A stretch of 64,000 nt of DNA. Origin: Enterobacter asburiae (GTDB lineage Bacteria > Pseudomonadota > Gammaproteobacteria > Enterobacterales > Enterobacteriaceae). The translations under genes were made by a program, and so were the position numbers. Of the stretch, positions 9,605 through 17,931 are shown piece after piece. Every line of letters begins with the position of its first letter. Position 1 is the stretch's first letter. The notes beneath the pieces are model-generated. The model was not told the DNA's origin. It worked only from the letters and a program-made list of their open reading frames with translations, and did not search any database. Location: positions 1,488,001-1,552,000 of the forward strand of contig NZ_AP019632.1 in the NCBI RefSeq assembly GCF_007035645.1, read 5' to 3'.

Positions 9605-10714
9605 ATGAGTTCTCAATCCCAGGCCAAATCACCGGAAGCCTTACGAGCAATGGTCGCCGGGACGCTGGCTAACTTTCAGCATCCAACCCTGAAGCACAAT
9701 CTCACTACGCTGAAAGCGTTACACCACGTTGCCTGGCTGGACGATACCCTGCACATTGAGCTGCAGATGCCGTTCGTCTGGACCAGCGCCTTTGACGCGC
9801 TGAAAGAGCAGACCAGCTCTGAGCTGCTGCGTATTACCGGTGCGAAGGCGATCGACTGGAAGCTGAGCCACAGCATCGCCACGCTGAAGCGCGTGAAAAA
9901 CCAGCCTGGCGTGAACGGCGTGAAAAATATCATTGCCGTCAGCTCGGGCAAGGGCGGGGTAGGGAAATCTTCTACCGCCGTTAACCTGGCGCTCGCGCTG
10001 GCAGCGGAAGGGGCAAAGGTCGGCATTCTGGATGCGGATATCTACGGTCCGTCTATTCCTAACATGCTGGGCGCGGAAAACCAGCGCCCCACCTCGCCGG
10101 ACGGGACCCACATGGCGCCAATTATGGCGCACGGTCTGGCGACCAACTCCATCGGTTACCTGGTGACTGACGATAACGCCATGGTCTGGCGCGGCCCGAT
10201 GGCCAGCAAAGCGCTGCTGCAGATGCTGCAGGAGACGATGTGGCCTGATCTGGATTATCTGGTGCTGGACATGCCGCCGGGCACCGGTGACATTCAGCTG
10301 ACGCTGGCGCAGAACATTCCGGTCACGGGGGCGGTCGTCGTGACTACGCCGCAGGATATCGCGCTGATCGACGCCAAAAAAGGCATCGTGATGTTCGAGA
10401 AGGTGGAAGTGCCGGTGCTCGGTATCGTCGAGAACATGAGCGTGCACATCTGCAGCAACTGCGGTCACCACGAACCTATCTTCGGTACGGGTGGTGCAGA
10501 AAAACTGGCCGCGAAGTATCACACCCAGCTGCTGGGGCAGATGCCGCTGCACATTACCCTGCGTGAAGATCTGGACAGCGGAAAGCCCACGGTTGTCAGC
10601 CGTCCGGACAGCGAATTTGCGGAAATGTATCGCCAGCTGGCGGGACGCGTTGCGGCGCAGCTCTACTGGCAGGGCGAAATCATCCCGGGGGAAATCGCGT
10701 TCCGCGCGGTGTAA
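9605..10714 (+). CDS. mrp: Iron-sulfur cluster carrier ATPase Mrp (ApbC)
   Basis: A 369-residue ParA/MinD-type P-loop ATPase that binds and transfers Fe-S clusters. An N-terminal MIP18/DUF59-like region spans about residues 1-95. The deviant Walker A GKGGVGKSS begins at G115, with ILDADIYGPS following. The CxxC motif C283-SN-C286 holds the bridging cluster in the dimer. Length equals E. coli Mrp. Start ATG 9605 follows an AAGGAG box (9594-9599). Divergent from metG, as in other Enterobacteriaceae. Confidence 0.96.
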   Translation: MSSQSQAKSPEALRAMVAGTLANFQHPTLKHNLTTLKALHHVAWLDDTLHIELQMPFVWTSAFDALKEQTSSELLRITGAKAIDWKLSHSIATLKRVKNQPGVNGVKNIIAVSSGKGGVGKSSTAVNLALALAAEGAKVGILDADIYGPSIPNMLGAENQRPTSPDGTHMAPIMAHGLATNSIGYLVTDDNAMVWRGPMASKALLQMLQETMWPDLDYLVLDMPPGTGDIQLTLAQNIPVTGAVVVTTPQDIALIDAKKGIVMFEKVEVPVLGIVENMSVHICSNCGHHEPIFGTGGAEKLAAKYHTQLLGQMPLHITLREDLDSGKPTVVSRPDSEFAEMYRQLAGRVAAQLYWQGEIIPGEIAFRAV

Positions 10715-10731
10715 TTCCTCAGCTCCTAATT

Positions 10732-10808
10732 GCCGGGTGGCGCTTCGCTTACCCGGCCTACAAATGGCACCATCACGTAGGTCGGGTAAGGCGAAGCCGC
10801 CACCCGAC
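10732..10808. repeat. BIME: two inverted REP units between mrp and the acetyltransferase gene
   Basis: One REP unit (GCCGGGTGGCGCTTCGC then TTACCCGGCCTAC) is followed after 15 bp by its inverted mate (GTAGGTCGGGTAAGGCG then AAGCCGCCACCCGAC). Together they form a classical bacterial interspersed mosaic element. It fills the gap between two convergent genes and ends against the stop codon of the minus-strand gene at 10810. Confidence 0.85.
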
Positions 10809-10809
10809 T

Positions 10810-11265
10810 TTAACTCAACCGATAGTGCATCAAATAATACTCTCCGTCCGGAGAATTACCCGTCGCCTCTATGTGCCAGCCGTGTCGCTGGTAAAACGCA
10901 ATAGCCCGCGCATTCTTCACCAGGCACTTAAGTGAACCCGTACTGGTAAACGTCTTCTGTACGTGTTCAAGCAACTCATGCCCGACGCCCAGGCTCTGAT
11001 ACTGCGGATCGACAAACAGGTTGTGCAGGAAATTATCGTTCGTCCAGACGGAGGCAAAACCCAGGCGATGACCGTTCTGAACAGCAACCCAAATCACTTC
11101 GTCGCAGGTTGCCGCGTCAAAGTCTTCAAGCTGCCAGTCCGCGCTGTCCAGCCATGGCCAGGCTTCACGCCGGGCGTGGAGGTAGAGCGTGCGCAGGAAA
11201 GGGCGGTCGCTTTCCTGCCAGGGGCGAATCAGAATTGCGTTAGCGGTGATAGAAAATATCTCCAT
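10810..11265 (-). CDS. GNAT-family N-acetyltransferase
   Basis: A 151-residue protein with the GNAT fold: ILIRPWQESDRPFLRTLY at the N-terminus, the beta4 segment FLHNLFVDPQYQSLGVGHELL matching the acetyl-CoA motif V-x-P-x-x-x-x-x-G-x-G, and KNARAIAFYQRHGWH near the C-terminus. It should transfer an acetyl group from acetyl-CoA to a small molecule or protein amine; the substrate cannot be told. ATG 11265 (MEIFSITANA) was chosen; it overlaps the rcnB 3' end by 26 bp on the same strand. An upstream in-frame start at 11295 lies inside rcnB. Confidence 0.8.
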   Translation of the reverse strand: MEIFSITANAILIRPWQESDRPFLRTLYLHARREAWPWLDSADWQLEDFDAATCDEVIWVAVQNGHRLGFASVWTNDNFLHNLFVDPQYQSLGVGHELLEHVQKTFTSTGSLKCLVKNARAIAFYQRHGWHIEATGNSPDGEYYLMHYRLS

Positions 11266-11572
11266 TGTAGGCTTTGTAGATCTTGCCATCAGCATCGCCG
11301 ATCAGTACGTAGTTCTCACCCATGTAGGTCCAGTGGGTTCCGGCATCCGGAGCCGGCAGGTTACGCAGCTGGTACTGTTTGATGGTGTACTCCGGCGTTT
11401 GATACTGCGCCGGCGCCGTGTCGCCAATCTTGAATTTCGTAAAGTCAGCGATGAACTCTTGTTCTTCATAGGCCTTGATGCCCGATGGCGCAGCGGCCGT
11501 TTGCGGGGCTGCGAATGCAGATCCCGCCAGAGACAGTAATACACCCAGAAGCAGCAATTTACGCTTAGCCAT
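11240..11572 (-). CDS. rcnB: RcnB-family periplasmic protein (nickel/cobalt homeostasis)
   Basis: A 110-residue protein with a signal peptide (MAKRKLLLLGVLLSLAGSAFA, cleavage after about residue 21) and the mature RcnB core, ending in APDAGTHWTYMGENYVLI and IYKAYNGDIFYHR, close to E. coli RcnB. RcnB keeps nickel and cobalt levels right in the periplasm together with the exporter RcnA. Here rcnA and rcnR are not adjacent; upstream is the long AT-rich gap before gfcE. An RcnB-like DUF1471-independent stress role is possible, so the metal function is inferred from the family. Confidence 0.8.
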   Translation of the reverse strand: MAKRKLLLLGVLLSLAGSAFAAPQTAAAPSGIKAYEEQEFIADFTKFKIGDTAPAQYQTPEYTIKQYQLRNLPAPDAGTHWTYMGENYVLIGDADGKIYKAYNGDIFYHR

Positions 11573-12049
11573 TTTTTCTCCAGTGATATCGTTACAGATA
11601 CTTTTCGTCTGCAGGTCGTGCAAAGCGGAGCAGACAGTCCATTTTAAGTATCAACGCAGGGTATGTTTGAGAAAAAATGTAACAAAAGTGGACGGTTTTG
11701 TGTAGTCAAACTGGATGATGTTCATCATTGTGGTGAATAATGCCTGTGCTTTATATTTTTAATATTTATTATTTCGATACTCGAACCTGAAAATAACTTT
11801 TTACGTCAAAATTGGACTGTAATACGAATGCTTTCCCACTGAAGGACATTTAATATTGCCTTCGGGCGAAGCGCACTTACTACCTTTTTTACAAGATCAA
11901 TCGTTTTTTTTAGAGGCCAGTTGGCTTGCGCTTTATCATGCCGAAATTACATGCCGAAGTTGAATAAATAATTAAATTTCATGAACTTATGTTGAGTTCA
12001 TTTGCAAGCTTTACGATAAGCGCAACGTTAAAAAGAAATAGTTATATAA
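11573..12049. promoter_or_regulatory. AT-rich leader upstream of the gfcE-etp-etk module
   Basis: A 477-bp gap, clearly AT-rich in its second half (runs such as TTTATATTTTTAATATTTATTATTT). It must hold the rcnB promoter (minus) and the gfcE promoter (plus). I see no ORF of note, no ops/JUMPstart element and no convincing RcsAB box. A small dyad TTGCCTTCGGGCGAA lies at about 11857-11871. The composition and length would suit H-NS silencing, which is inference only. The ribosome-binding site before gfcE is weak. Confidence 0.5.
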
Positions 12050-13189
12050 ATGAAAAGTACAACTGCATTTTCGCTGTTATTTCTCACCATTAGTCAGTTA
12101 ACGGGATGTGTATTTTCCCCCGGACAGAACTTGAGCGTGTACGGGAAAAAAGTCAATACGGCGGAAGATGTTAATTATCAGCTTGATAAGCACGTGGAAA
12201 TTTTTCCACTAACGCCGGGGTTGATTGAAAAGCTGCGTCCAACCGTATCGAAATCTCAGGCAAATCCTAATCTGGATGAGCAGATCAAAAACTGGGAATA
12301 CCGTATTGGCACAGGCGACATCCTGACGGTCACCGTCTGGGATCACCCTGAATTAACAACGCCCGCGGGACAATATCGTAGTGCGAGCGATGCCGGCAAC
12401 TGGGTCAACGCCGATGGTACGCTCTTTTATCCCTACGTCGGTAAGTTGCGGGTGGCGGGAAAAACGGTTTCACAGGTACGTGAAGAGATTACATCTCGAC
12501 TGGATAAAGTCATTGAGAGCCCGCAGGTGGACGTCAGCGTTGCCGCCTTCCGTTCCCAAAAAGCCTATGTCACCGGAGAGGTCGAAAAATCAGGCCAGCA
12601 ACCCATAACCAATATTCCGCTGACGGTGATGGATGCGGTTAACGCCGCTGGCGGTCTTTCTGCGGATGCCGACTGGCGTAACGTCGTGCTGACGCATGAT
12701 GGCAAGGACTCCCGCCTTTCGCTCTATGCACTGATGCAGCATGGCGATTTGATGCAAAATAAGCTGCTTTATTCAGGCGATATCCTGTTTATTCCCCGAA
12801 ACGACGCGCTGAAAGTGTTCGTGATGGGCGAGGTGGTTAAACAGAGCACGCTTAAGATGGATCGTAGCGGCATGACGCTGGCCGAAGCCCTGGGCAATGC
12901 CGGTGGGCTTAACCAAAATATGGCTGATGCAACCGGCATTTTTGTTATCAGGCAGGTAACGGAAAAAGGCGACACGGGCAAAATTGCCAACATCTATCAA
13001 CTCAATGCGGAAGATGCCTCAGCCATGGTGCTGGGTACGGAATTCCAGCTGGAACCGTATGACATTGTCTACGTCACCACGGCACCGTTATCACGCTGGA
13101 ATCGCGTGATCTCCCAGCTGGTGCCTACCATCAGCGGCGTCCATGACCTGACCGAAACCGTTCGTTACATCAGATCGTGGCCGCAGTAA
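12050..13189 (+). CDS. gfcE: Outer-membrane polysaccharide exporter, GfcE/Wza family
   Basis: A 379-residue outer-membrane lipoprotein of the OPX family. The signal peptide ends in the lipobox LTGC with Cys20 as the lipidation site. A Poly_export domain follows ([20 protein letters not shown], about residues 84-103), then SLBB domains ([39 protein letters not shown]), and the C-terminal transmembrane helix region after [15 protein letters not shown]. Residues such as [11 protein letters not shown] and the ending [15 protein letters not shown] fit E. coli GfcE better than Wza. It is the first gene of a gfcE-etp-etk operon. A canonical wza lies 44 kb away. Confidence 0.88.
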   Translation: MKSTTAFSLLFLTISQLTGCVFSPGQNLSVYGKKVNTAEDVNYQLDKHVEIFPLTPGLIEKLRPTVSKSQANPNLDEQIKNWEYRIGTGDILTVTVWDHPELTTPAGQYRSASDAGNWVNADGTLFYPYVGKLRVAGKTVSQVREEITSRLDKVIESPQVDVSVAAFRSQKAYVTGEVEKSGQQPITNIPLTVMDAVNAAGGLSADADWRNVVLTHDGKDSRLSLYALMQHGDLMQNKLLYSGDILFIPRNDALKVFVMGEVVKQSTLKMDRSGMTLAEALGNAGGLNQNMADATGIFVIRQVTEKGDTGKIANIYQLNAEDASAMVLGTEFQLEPYDIVYVTTAPLSRWNRVISQLVPTISGVHDLTETVRYIRSWPQ

Positions 13190-13623
13190 TGTTCCAGTCA
13201 ATCTTAGTGGTCTGCACCGGCAATATTTGCCGTTCACCGATTGGTGAGCGGCTGTTGCGACAGCAATTACCCGGCAAGCAGGTGAACTCGGCAGGTATTT
13301 TGGGGCTTGAGGGGCATCCGGCGGATGCGGCTGCGCAGGCTGTGGCCCGGCGTCATGGCGTTTCGCTGGAGGGGCATATTGCCCGCAAGGTGACGCGTAA
13401 CCTGTTGCAACAAGCCGATTTGATCCTGGTGATGGGGCCGGAACACCTCCGTTTCATTGCCACAATGGCCCCGGAGAACCGGGGAAAATCGCTGCTCTTT
13501 GGACAATGGCTGGACATCAGGGACATTCCCGACCCTTACAACAAAAGTCGTGAAGCCTATGAATATGTTTTCGAGCAATTGGGAAAAGCCAGTCAGGAAT
13601 GGGCTCGTCGTTTGAGTCAATAA
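13189..13623 (+). CDS. etp: Low-molecular-weight protein-tyrosine phosphatase Etp
   Basis: A 144-residue phosphatase. The catalytic loop C9-TGNIC-R15-S16 lies near the N-terminus and the general-acid aspartate in DIPDPYNKS near residue 113. It should dephosphorylate its partner kinase Etk. SPIGERLLRQQLPG and HGVSLEGH match E. coli Etp more closely than Wzb. ATG 13189 shares its A with the gfcE stop (TAATG), so translation is coupled; the GTG at 13177 would start inside gfcE. Confidence 0.9.
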   Translation: MFQSILVVCTGNICRSPIGERLLRQQLPGKQVNSAGILGLEGHPADAAAQAVARRHGVSLEGHIARKVTRNLLQQADLILVMGPEHLRFIATMAPENRGKSLLFGQWLDIRDIPDPYNKSREAYEYVFEQLGKASQEWARRLSQ

Positions 13624-13637
13624 GGAATGATGCCGTT

Positions 13638-15818
13638 ATGTCGTCTTCTAAATCAGAGAAATATAAGGCTGCGACACCGCAGAATAATGAGATCGATCTT
13701 CTTCAGTTGCTTGCTGAGATGTTTGATCACCGGGTGACGATCGCGTGTGTCACGCTCCTGCTCACGGTATGTGCGGGGATATATGCGTTCAGCGCCACGC
13801 CAGTTTATCAGGCTGATGCCCTGATACAGGTTGAAGCGAAGCAGAATAACTCACTGCTCAAGAACCTGACTCCGTTCGGGCCCGATCTCTCACCTGACGT
13901 CGCGCCGGAACTTTTACTCCTTAAATCACGGATGATCCTGGGGGAGACCGTCGATCAGTTAGGGTTGACGTACAACGTCAGGCGGCGTCTGTTCCCGGTC
14001 ATCGGGTCTTTATGGGAACACGTGCGGGGACGTAAATCCGATAAAATAACGATTGGCACGCTGACTATTCCTCTTCTGGAAGGTAAGCCACAAACGCTTT
14101 TACTCACCGTACAGGAGCAAGGGCGGTATCGTCTTGAGGGAAAAATGCTTGTAGCAGACGGCGTTGTGGGAAAAACGCTTGTTAAAGACGGCATATCGAT
14201 TCTGGTGACATCGCTCAGCGCGGAACCTGGCACCCAGTTTACCCTCGAAACCGTCACAAGGCTTGACGCGATCAACGCTATTCAGAAGAGACTTACGGTT
14301 GTGGAGTCGGCTAAACAGAGCGGTATGATCGCATTAACGTTAACGGGTGAAGACTCCGGCAAGATCGCCATGGTGCTTAATACCATTGCTGAAAATTTTC
14401 TCAGTCAGAATATTGCGCGCCAGGAAGCGAAAGATTCCCGCAGCCTCACGTTCTTACAGGATCAATTACCTAAGATCAGCCGGGAACTGGATGAAGCCGA
14501 AGCGCGACTGAATGCCTACAGAGAGCAACGCGATTCTGTCGACTTATCTCTGGAGGCGAAGTCAGTCCTCGATCAGGTAGTTAACGTGGAAAACCAGCTT
14601 AACGAGCTGACGTTCCGCGAAGCAGAGGTTTCCCAGCTTTTCAAAAAGGACCATCCCACCTACCGTGCTTTGCGGGAGAAGAAACAAACACTTGAGCGAG
14701 AGCGCGCGCGCCTGAATAACCGCGTCTCATCCATGCCTTCCACGCAGCAGGAAATCTTACGCCTGAGTCGTGACGTTGAATCCGGGCGTACCATATACCT
14801 GCAGTTACTGACGCGTCAGCAAGAGTTGAGTATCTCGCGCTCCAGCGCTATCGGGAACGTGCGGATCATTGACCCGGCCGTGACGCAGCCAGATCCAATC
14901 AAACCGCGCAAAGCGTTCATTATTGTACTGGGTATGCTGATGGGGTTGATGCTCTCTGCCGGCATGGTTTTAATGCGCTCAGCCTTTAATCGGGGCATTA
15001 CCTCGTCTGAACAACTGGAAGTGCAGGGGATACCGCTTCTGGCGACGCTTCCGCGCTCGGTATGGCTCTGGAAAAAAACGCACCTGCGCAGGAAAACCCT
15101 GTTTGCTTCCCGATGGAAGCACAGGACGTCGAATGTTCCTTTTTTGCCCGTTGACCGCCCGGCAGATATGTTTGTCGAGGCGGTGCGCGGCCTGCGCACC
15201 AGTCTGCATTTTACCATGATGGATGCCACAAACCGGATCGTCGTGGTGTCTGGCCCCACGCAGGACTGCGGAAAGACCCTGGTCAGTACTTCACTGGCGT
15301 CGATTGCCGCTCAGGCCGGACAGCGAGTGCTGTTTATTGATGCGGATATGCGCAAGGGATATGTCCACAATGTTTTCAAACTGCGCAATCATCGGGGATT
15401 ATCCTGCGTGCTCGGAGGAACCGTTGAGTGGCAGGAAGCAATTCAACGCGTTGAGAAAGGCGGTTTTGATGTATTGACCTGCGGACCCCAACCTTCACAT
15501 CCCGTTGAGCTGCTCATGAGTGAACGCTTCCAGGCCGTAATGTCGCAGATAGACAAACTGTATGACATCGTGATTGTCGACACTCCACCCGTGCTTGCCG
15601 TAACGGATGCCTTGCTGATAGCCAGAGCAGCGGCTACCACGCTTCTGGTCGCCCGCTTTGGTAAAACCAGCGTCAAGGAGATCGAGAACTGCCTGAAACG
15701 TCTGCAGCAGATGGGTGTGCAGGTGAATGGCGCGATCCTCAATGATATCGTGAAATCGGCTGCGCTCTATTACAACTCGGGATATAGCCATTACGACTAC
15801 GGTTATACCCAGGAATAA
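13638..15818 (+). CDS. etk: Tyrosine-protein kinase Etk, polysaccharide co-polymerase
   Basis: A 726-residue inner-membrane bacterial tyrosine kinase, the same length as E. coli Etk. It has an N-terminal Wzz domain with a first membrane helix at about residues 38-58, a coiled-coil periplasmic region, a second membrane helix near residues 420-445 (FIIVLGMLMGLMLSAGMVLM), and a cytoplasmic kinase. The P-loop is G-PTQDC-GKT at about 539-547, Walker A' VLFIDADMRKGY and Walker B IVIVDTPPVLAV. The C-terminal tyrosine cluster (YYNSGYSHYDYGY) is the expected autophosphorylation tail. ATG 13638 is chosen, 14 bp after the etp stop. Probable last gene of the operon. Confidence 0.9.
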   Translation: MSSSKSEKYKAATPQNNEIDLLQLLAEMFDHRVTIACVTLLLTVCAGIYAFSATPVYQADALIQVEAKQNNSLLKNLTPFGPDLSPDVAPELLLLKSRMILGETVDQLGLTYNVRRRLFPVIGSLWEHVRGRKSDKITIGTLTIPLLEGKPQTLLLTVQEQGRYRLEGKMLVADGVVGKTLVKDGISILVTSLSAEPGTQFTLETVTRLDAINAIQKRLTVVESAKQSGMIALTLTGEDSGKIAMVLNTIAENFLSQNIARQEAKDSRSLTFLQDQLPKISRELDEAEARLNAYREQRDSVDLSLEAKSVLDQVVNVENQLNELTFREAEVSQLFKKDHPTYRALREKKQTLERERARLNNRVSSMPSTQQEILRLSRDVESGRTIYLQLLTRQQELSISRSSAIGNVRIIDPAVTQPDPIKPRKAFIIVLGMLMGLMLSAGMVLMRSAFNRGITSSEQLEVQGIPLLATLPRSVWLWKKTHLRRKTLFASRWKHRTSNVPFLPVDRPADMFVEAVRGLRTSLHFTMMDATNRIVVVSGPTQDCGKTLVSTSLASIAAQAGQRVLFIDADMRKGYVHNVFKLRNHRGLSCVLGGTVEWQEAIQRVEKGGFDVLTCGPQPSHPVELLMSERFQAVMSQIDKLYDIVIVDTPPVLAVTDALLIARAAATTLLVARFGKTSVKEIENCLKRLQQMGVQVNGAILNDIVKSAALYYNSGYSHYDYGYTQE

Positions 15819-15894
15819 ACCTGACGCGACATTTCTTTACAGCGTGATGGCGTATTGCCCGTTAAGATGACCTTCGTTAAAACATGAGGTCACA

Positions 15895-16410
15895 ATGGAT
15901 AACCGCAAAAACAGTCGACTGCGCCGCTGGGTGCGGGAAGGGATCATATTCGTTCTGCTGACGCTGGCCGTAGTGTGGGGTGTTGATCGGTACCGAAAAC
16001 CGACACTCCCCGCCAGTTTTAGTGCAACACCGATGCAGAGCATCGACGGCAATATTCACGATATCGCGGCGCTGAGCCAGGAACGCCCGCTGCTGATTTA
16101 CGTCTGGGCCACCTGGTGCAGTATATGCCGTTACACGACGCCTTCGGTCAATAAACTGGCGAAAGAGGGGGGCAACGTCGTAAGCATTGCCATGCGTTCC
16201 GGCGATAACGCAAAGCTTGCGCGCTGGGTTGAAAAGAAACAGCTGAAAATGCCGGTGATTAACGATGAAAACGGTGCGTTGTCGCAGCAGTGGCAGGTGA
16301 GCGTCACGCCGACGCTGGTCATTGTGTCGAAGGGTCATGTGGTCAGTACCACGACGGGCTGGACGAGTTACTGGGGATTAAAATTAAGGATGTGGTGGGT
16401 AGGCGTATAA
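15895..16410 (+). CDS. Membrane-anchored thioredoxin-like protein (ScsD/TlpA type)
   Basis: A 171-residue protein with a signal anchor (residues 16-31), a linker, and a thioredoxin fold carrying the active site WATWC75-SI-C78-RY and the cis-proline loop VTPTLVI. It should face the periplasm and handle disulfides. The closest type I recognise is ScsD, but the other scs copper-tolerance genes are not beside it, so the partner is unknown. ATG 15895 follows a GAGGT box. It lies 76 bp after etk on the same strand and may be an independent unit; a bidirectional terminator follows. Confidence 0.75.
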   Translation: MDNRKNSRLRRWVREGIIFVLLTLAVVWGVDRYRKPTLPASFSATPMQSIDGNIHDIAALSQERPLLIYVWATWCSICRYTTPSVNKLAKEGGNVVSIAMRSGDNAKLARWVEKKQLKMPVINDENGALSQQWQVSVTPTLVIVSKGHVVSTTTGWTSYWGLKLRMWWVGV

Positions 16411-16415
16411 AAATA

Positions 16416-16440
16416 ACCCCTCTCCCGGCGGAAGAGGGGT
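16416..16440. terminator. Bidirectional terminator between the thioredoxin-like gene and ddc
   Basis: Perfect arms ACCCCTCT (16416-16423) and AGAGGGGT (16433-16440) enclose a 9-base loop. It stands 5 bp after the TAA of the thioredoxin-like gene and 6 bp from the ddc stop codon, so it can end both convergent transcripts. The T-runs are weak. Confidence 0.65.
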
Positions 16441-16446
16441 GCTGTA

Positions 16447-17913
16447 TTACTTAGCCAGAACTTCCTGCGCGGTGCGCTCCACCAGAGACAGCAGGATTTT
16501 AATATCTTCCAGCGTCACGGTTGGGTTCAGCAGCGTCAGCTTCAGGCAGGTGACGCCGTTGTGCTCGGTCACACCAACGTTCGCACGGCCGGATTCCAGC
16601 AGCGCATCACCAATTTTCTGGTTCAGCAGGGCGATGCCCGCGTCATCCATCTGAACCTGTCCGCGGAAGCGGAACAGAACGCTTGCCAGCTGTGGCTGCA
16701 TAACCAGTTCCAGAGCAGGCTGCTCTTTCACGTAGGCCGCAACCTGCTGCGCCAGGGTCACGCCGTGATCGATGATCGCCGCGTATTGCTCCTGCCCCAG
16801 CGCTTCCAGGCTCATCCACAGCTTCAGCGCGTCAAAACGACGGGTGGTCTGCAGAGATTTTGACACCAGGTTAGGCACGCCGGCTTCTTCGTCGAACTCG
16901 GAGTTCAGGTAGGCCGCCTGATAGCGCATCAGCTCATAGTGACGCGCTTCTTTCAGCAGGAACGCGCCGCAGCTGATGGTCTGGAAGAACTGCTTGTGGA
17001 AGTCCAGAGTGACGGAATCCACCAGCTCGATGCCGTCCAGGTAGTGACGATACTGCTCAGACATCAGCAGCGCGCCGCCCCAGGCCGCATCAACGTGTAC
17101 CCAGATGTTCTGCTTCGCGGCCAACTCTGCAATCGCACGCAGCGGGTCGATAGCACCGGCATCGGTGGTACCTGCCGTTGCGACGATCGCCAGAATCTGC
17201 TCGCCGTTCGCGTTGCACTGTTCGATTTTCGCCGCCAGATCGGTCAGATCCATGCGGGAGAATTCGTCCGTTTTCACCTGCACGACGGACTGGTAGCCCA
17301 GACCCATCAGCGCCATGTTTTTCTGCACGGAGAAGTGTGCGTTTTCAGAGCACAGTACGCGAATTTTGCGCAGATCGCCGACCAGGCCGTCCTGCTGAAC
17401 GGAGTGACCCTGACGCGCGAAGAACGCATCGCGAGCCAGCATCAGGCCCATCAGGTTGCTCTGGGTGCCGCCGCTGGTGAAGACACCTGCGTCGCCGGCC
17501 TGATAACCCACGCGGGTACGCAGCCACTCGATCAGCTTGATCTCGATAATGGTTGCGGACGGGCTTTGATCCCAGGAGTCCATACTCTGGTTAGTGGCGT
17601 TGATCAGCACTTCCGCCGCCTGGCTTACGACCAGGCTTGGGCAGTGCAGGTGCGCCACACACTGCGGGTGATGAACGGACAAGCTGTCTTTCAGGAAGAA
17701 CTCCACGGCGCGTTCAATCGCCGCTTCGTTGCCCAGCCCTTTCGGGTTGAAATCCAGCTTAATACGGTCGCGCAGCTCTGCGACCGTTTTGCCCTGGTAC
17801 ATCTCAGGCTGTTTCAGCCACTGCATCACAGCCTGAGTGCTTTGTTCGATCGCCTGCTGGTAAGCTTCAATGCTCTGCGCAGAGGAGAACAAAATTGGGT
17901 TTGAATCAGACAT
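16447..17913 (-). CDS. ddc: L-2,4-diaminobutyrate decarboxylase
   Basis: A 488-residue PLP-dependent group II decarboxylase that converts L-2,4-diaminobutyrate to 1,3-diaminopropane. The cofactor lysine is K307 in LDFHKQFF; HVDAAWGG (273-280) holds the pyridine-nitrogen aspartate, and FTSGGTQSN lies at about 145-153. The length and the upstream dat gene identify it over glutamate or aromatic decarboxylases. The ATG at 17913 (MSDSNP) is preferred; a TTG three codons upstream stands closer to a GGAG box and is possible. 18 bp follow the dat stop, so the two form an operon. Confidence 0.92.
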   Translation of the reverse strand: MSDSNPILFSSAQSIEAYQQAIEQSTQAVMQWLKQPEMYQGKTVAELRDRIKLDFNPKGLGNEAAIERAVEFFLKDSLSVHHPQCVAHLHCPSLVVSQAAEVLINATNQSMDSWDQSPSATIIEIKLIEWLRTRVGYQAGDAGVFTSGGTQSNLMGLMLARDAFFARQGHSVQQDGLVGDLRKIRVLCSENAHFSVQKNMALMGLGYQSVVQVKTDEFSRMDLTDLAAKIEQCNANGEQILAIVATAGTTDAGAIDPLRAIAELAAKQNIWVHVDAAWGGALLMSEQYRHYLDGIELVDSVTLDFHKQFFQTISCGAFLLKEARHYELMRYQAAYLNSEFDEEAGVPNLVSKSLQTTRRFDALKLWMSLEALGQEQYAAIIDHGVTLAQQVAAYVKEQPALELVMQPQLASVLFRFRGQVQMDDAGIALLNQKIGDALLESGRANVGVTEHNGVTCLKLTLLNPTVTLEDIKILLSLVERTAQEVLAK

Positions 17914-17931
17914 CGTAATCAATAACTCCGG

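Noticed and set aside
11857..11871. TTGCCTTCGGGCGAA dyad as a terminator or operator before gfcE
   Set aside because: The stem is short and imperfect, without a T-run or a recognised operator pattern.
16939..17904. A 321-codon open frame opposite ddc
   Set aside because: Antisense shadow of ddc with no domain or ribosome-binding site.
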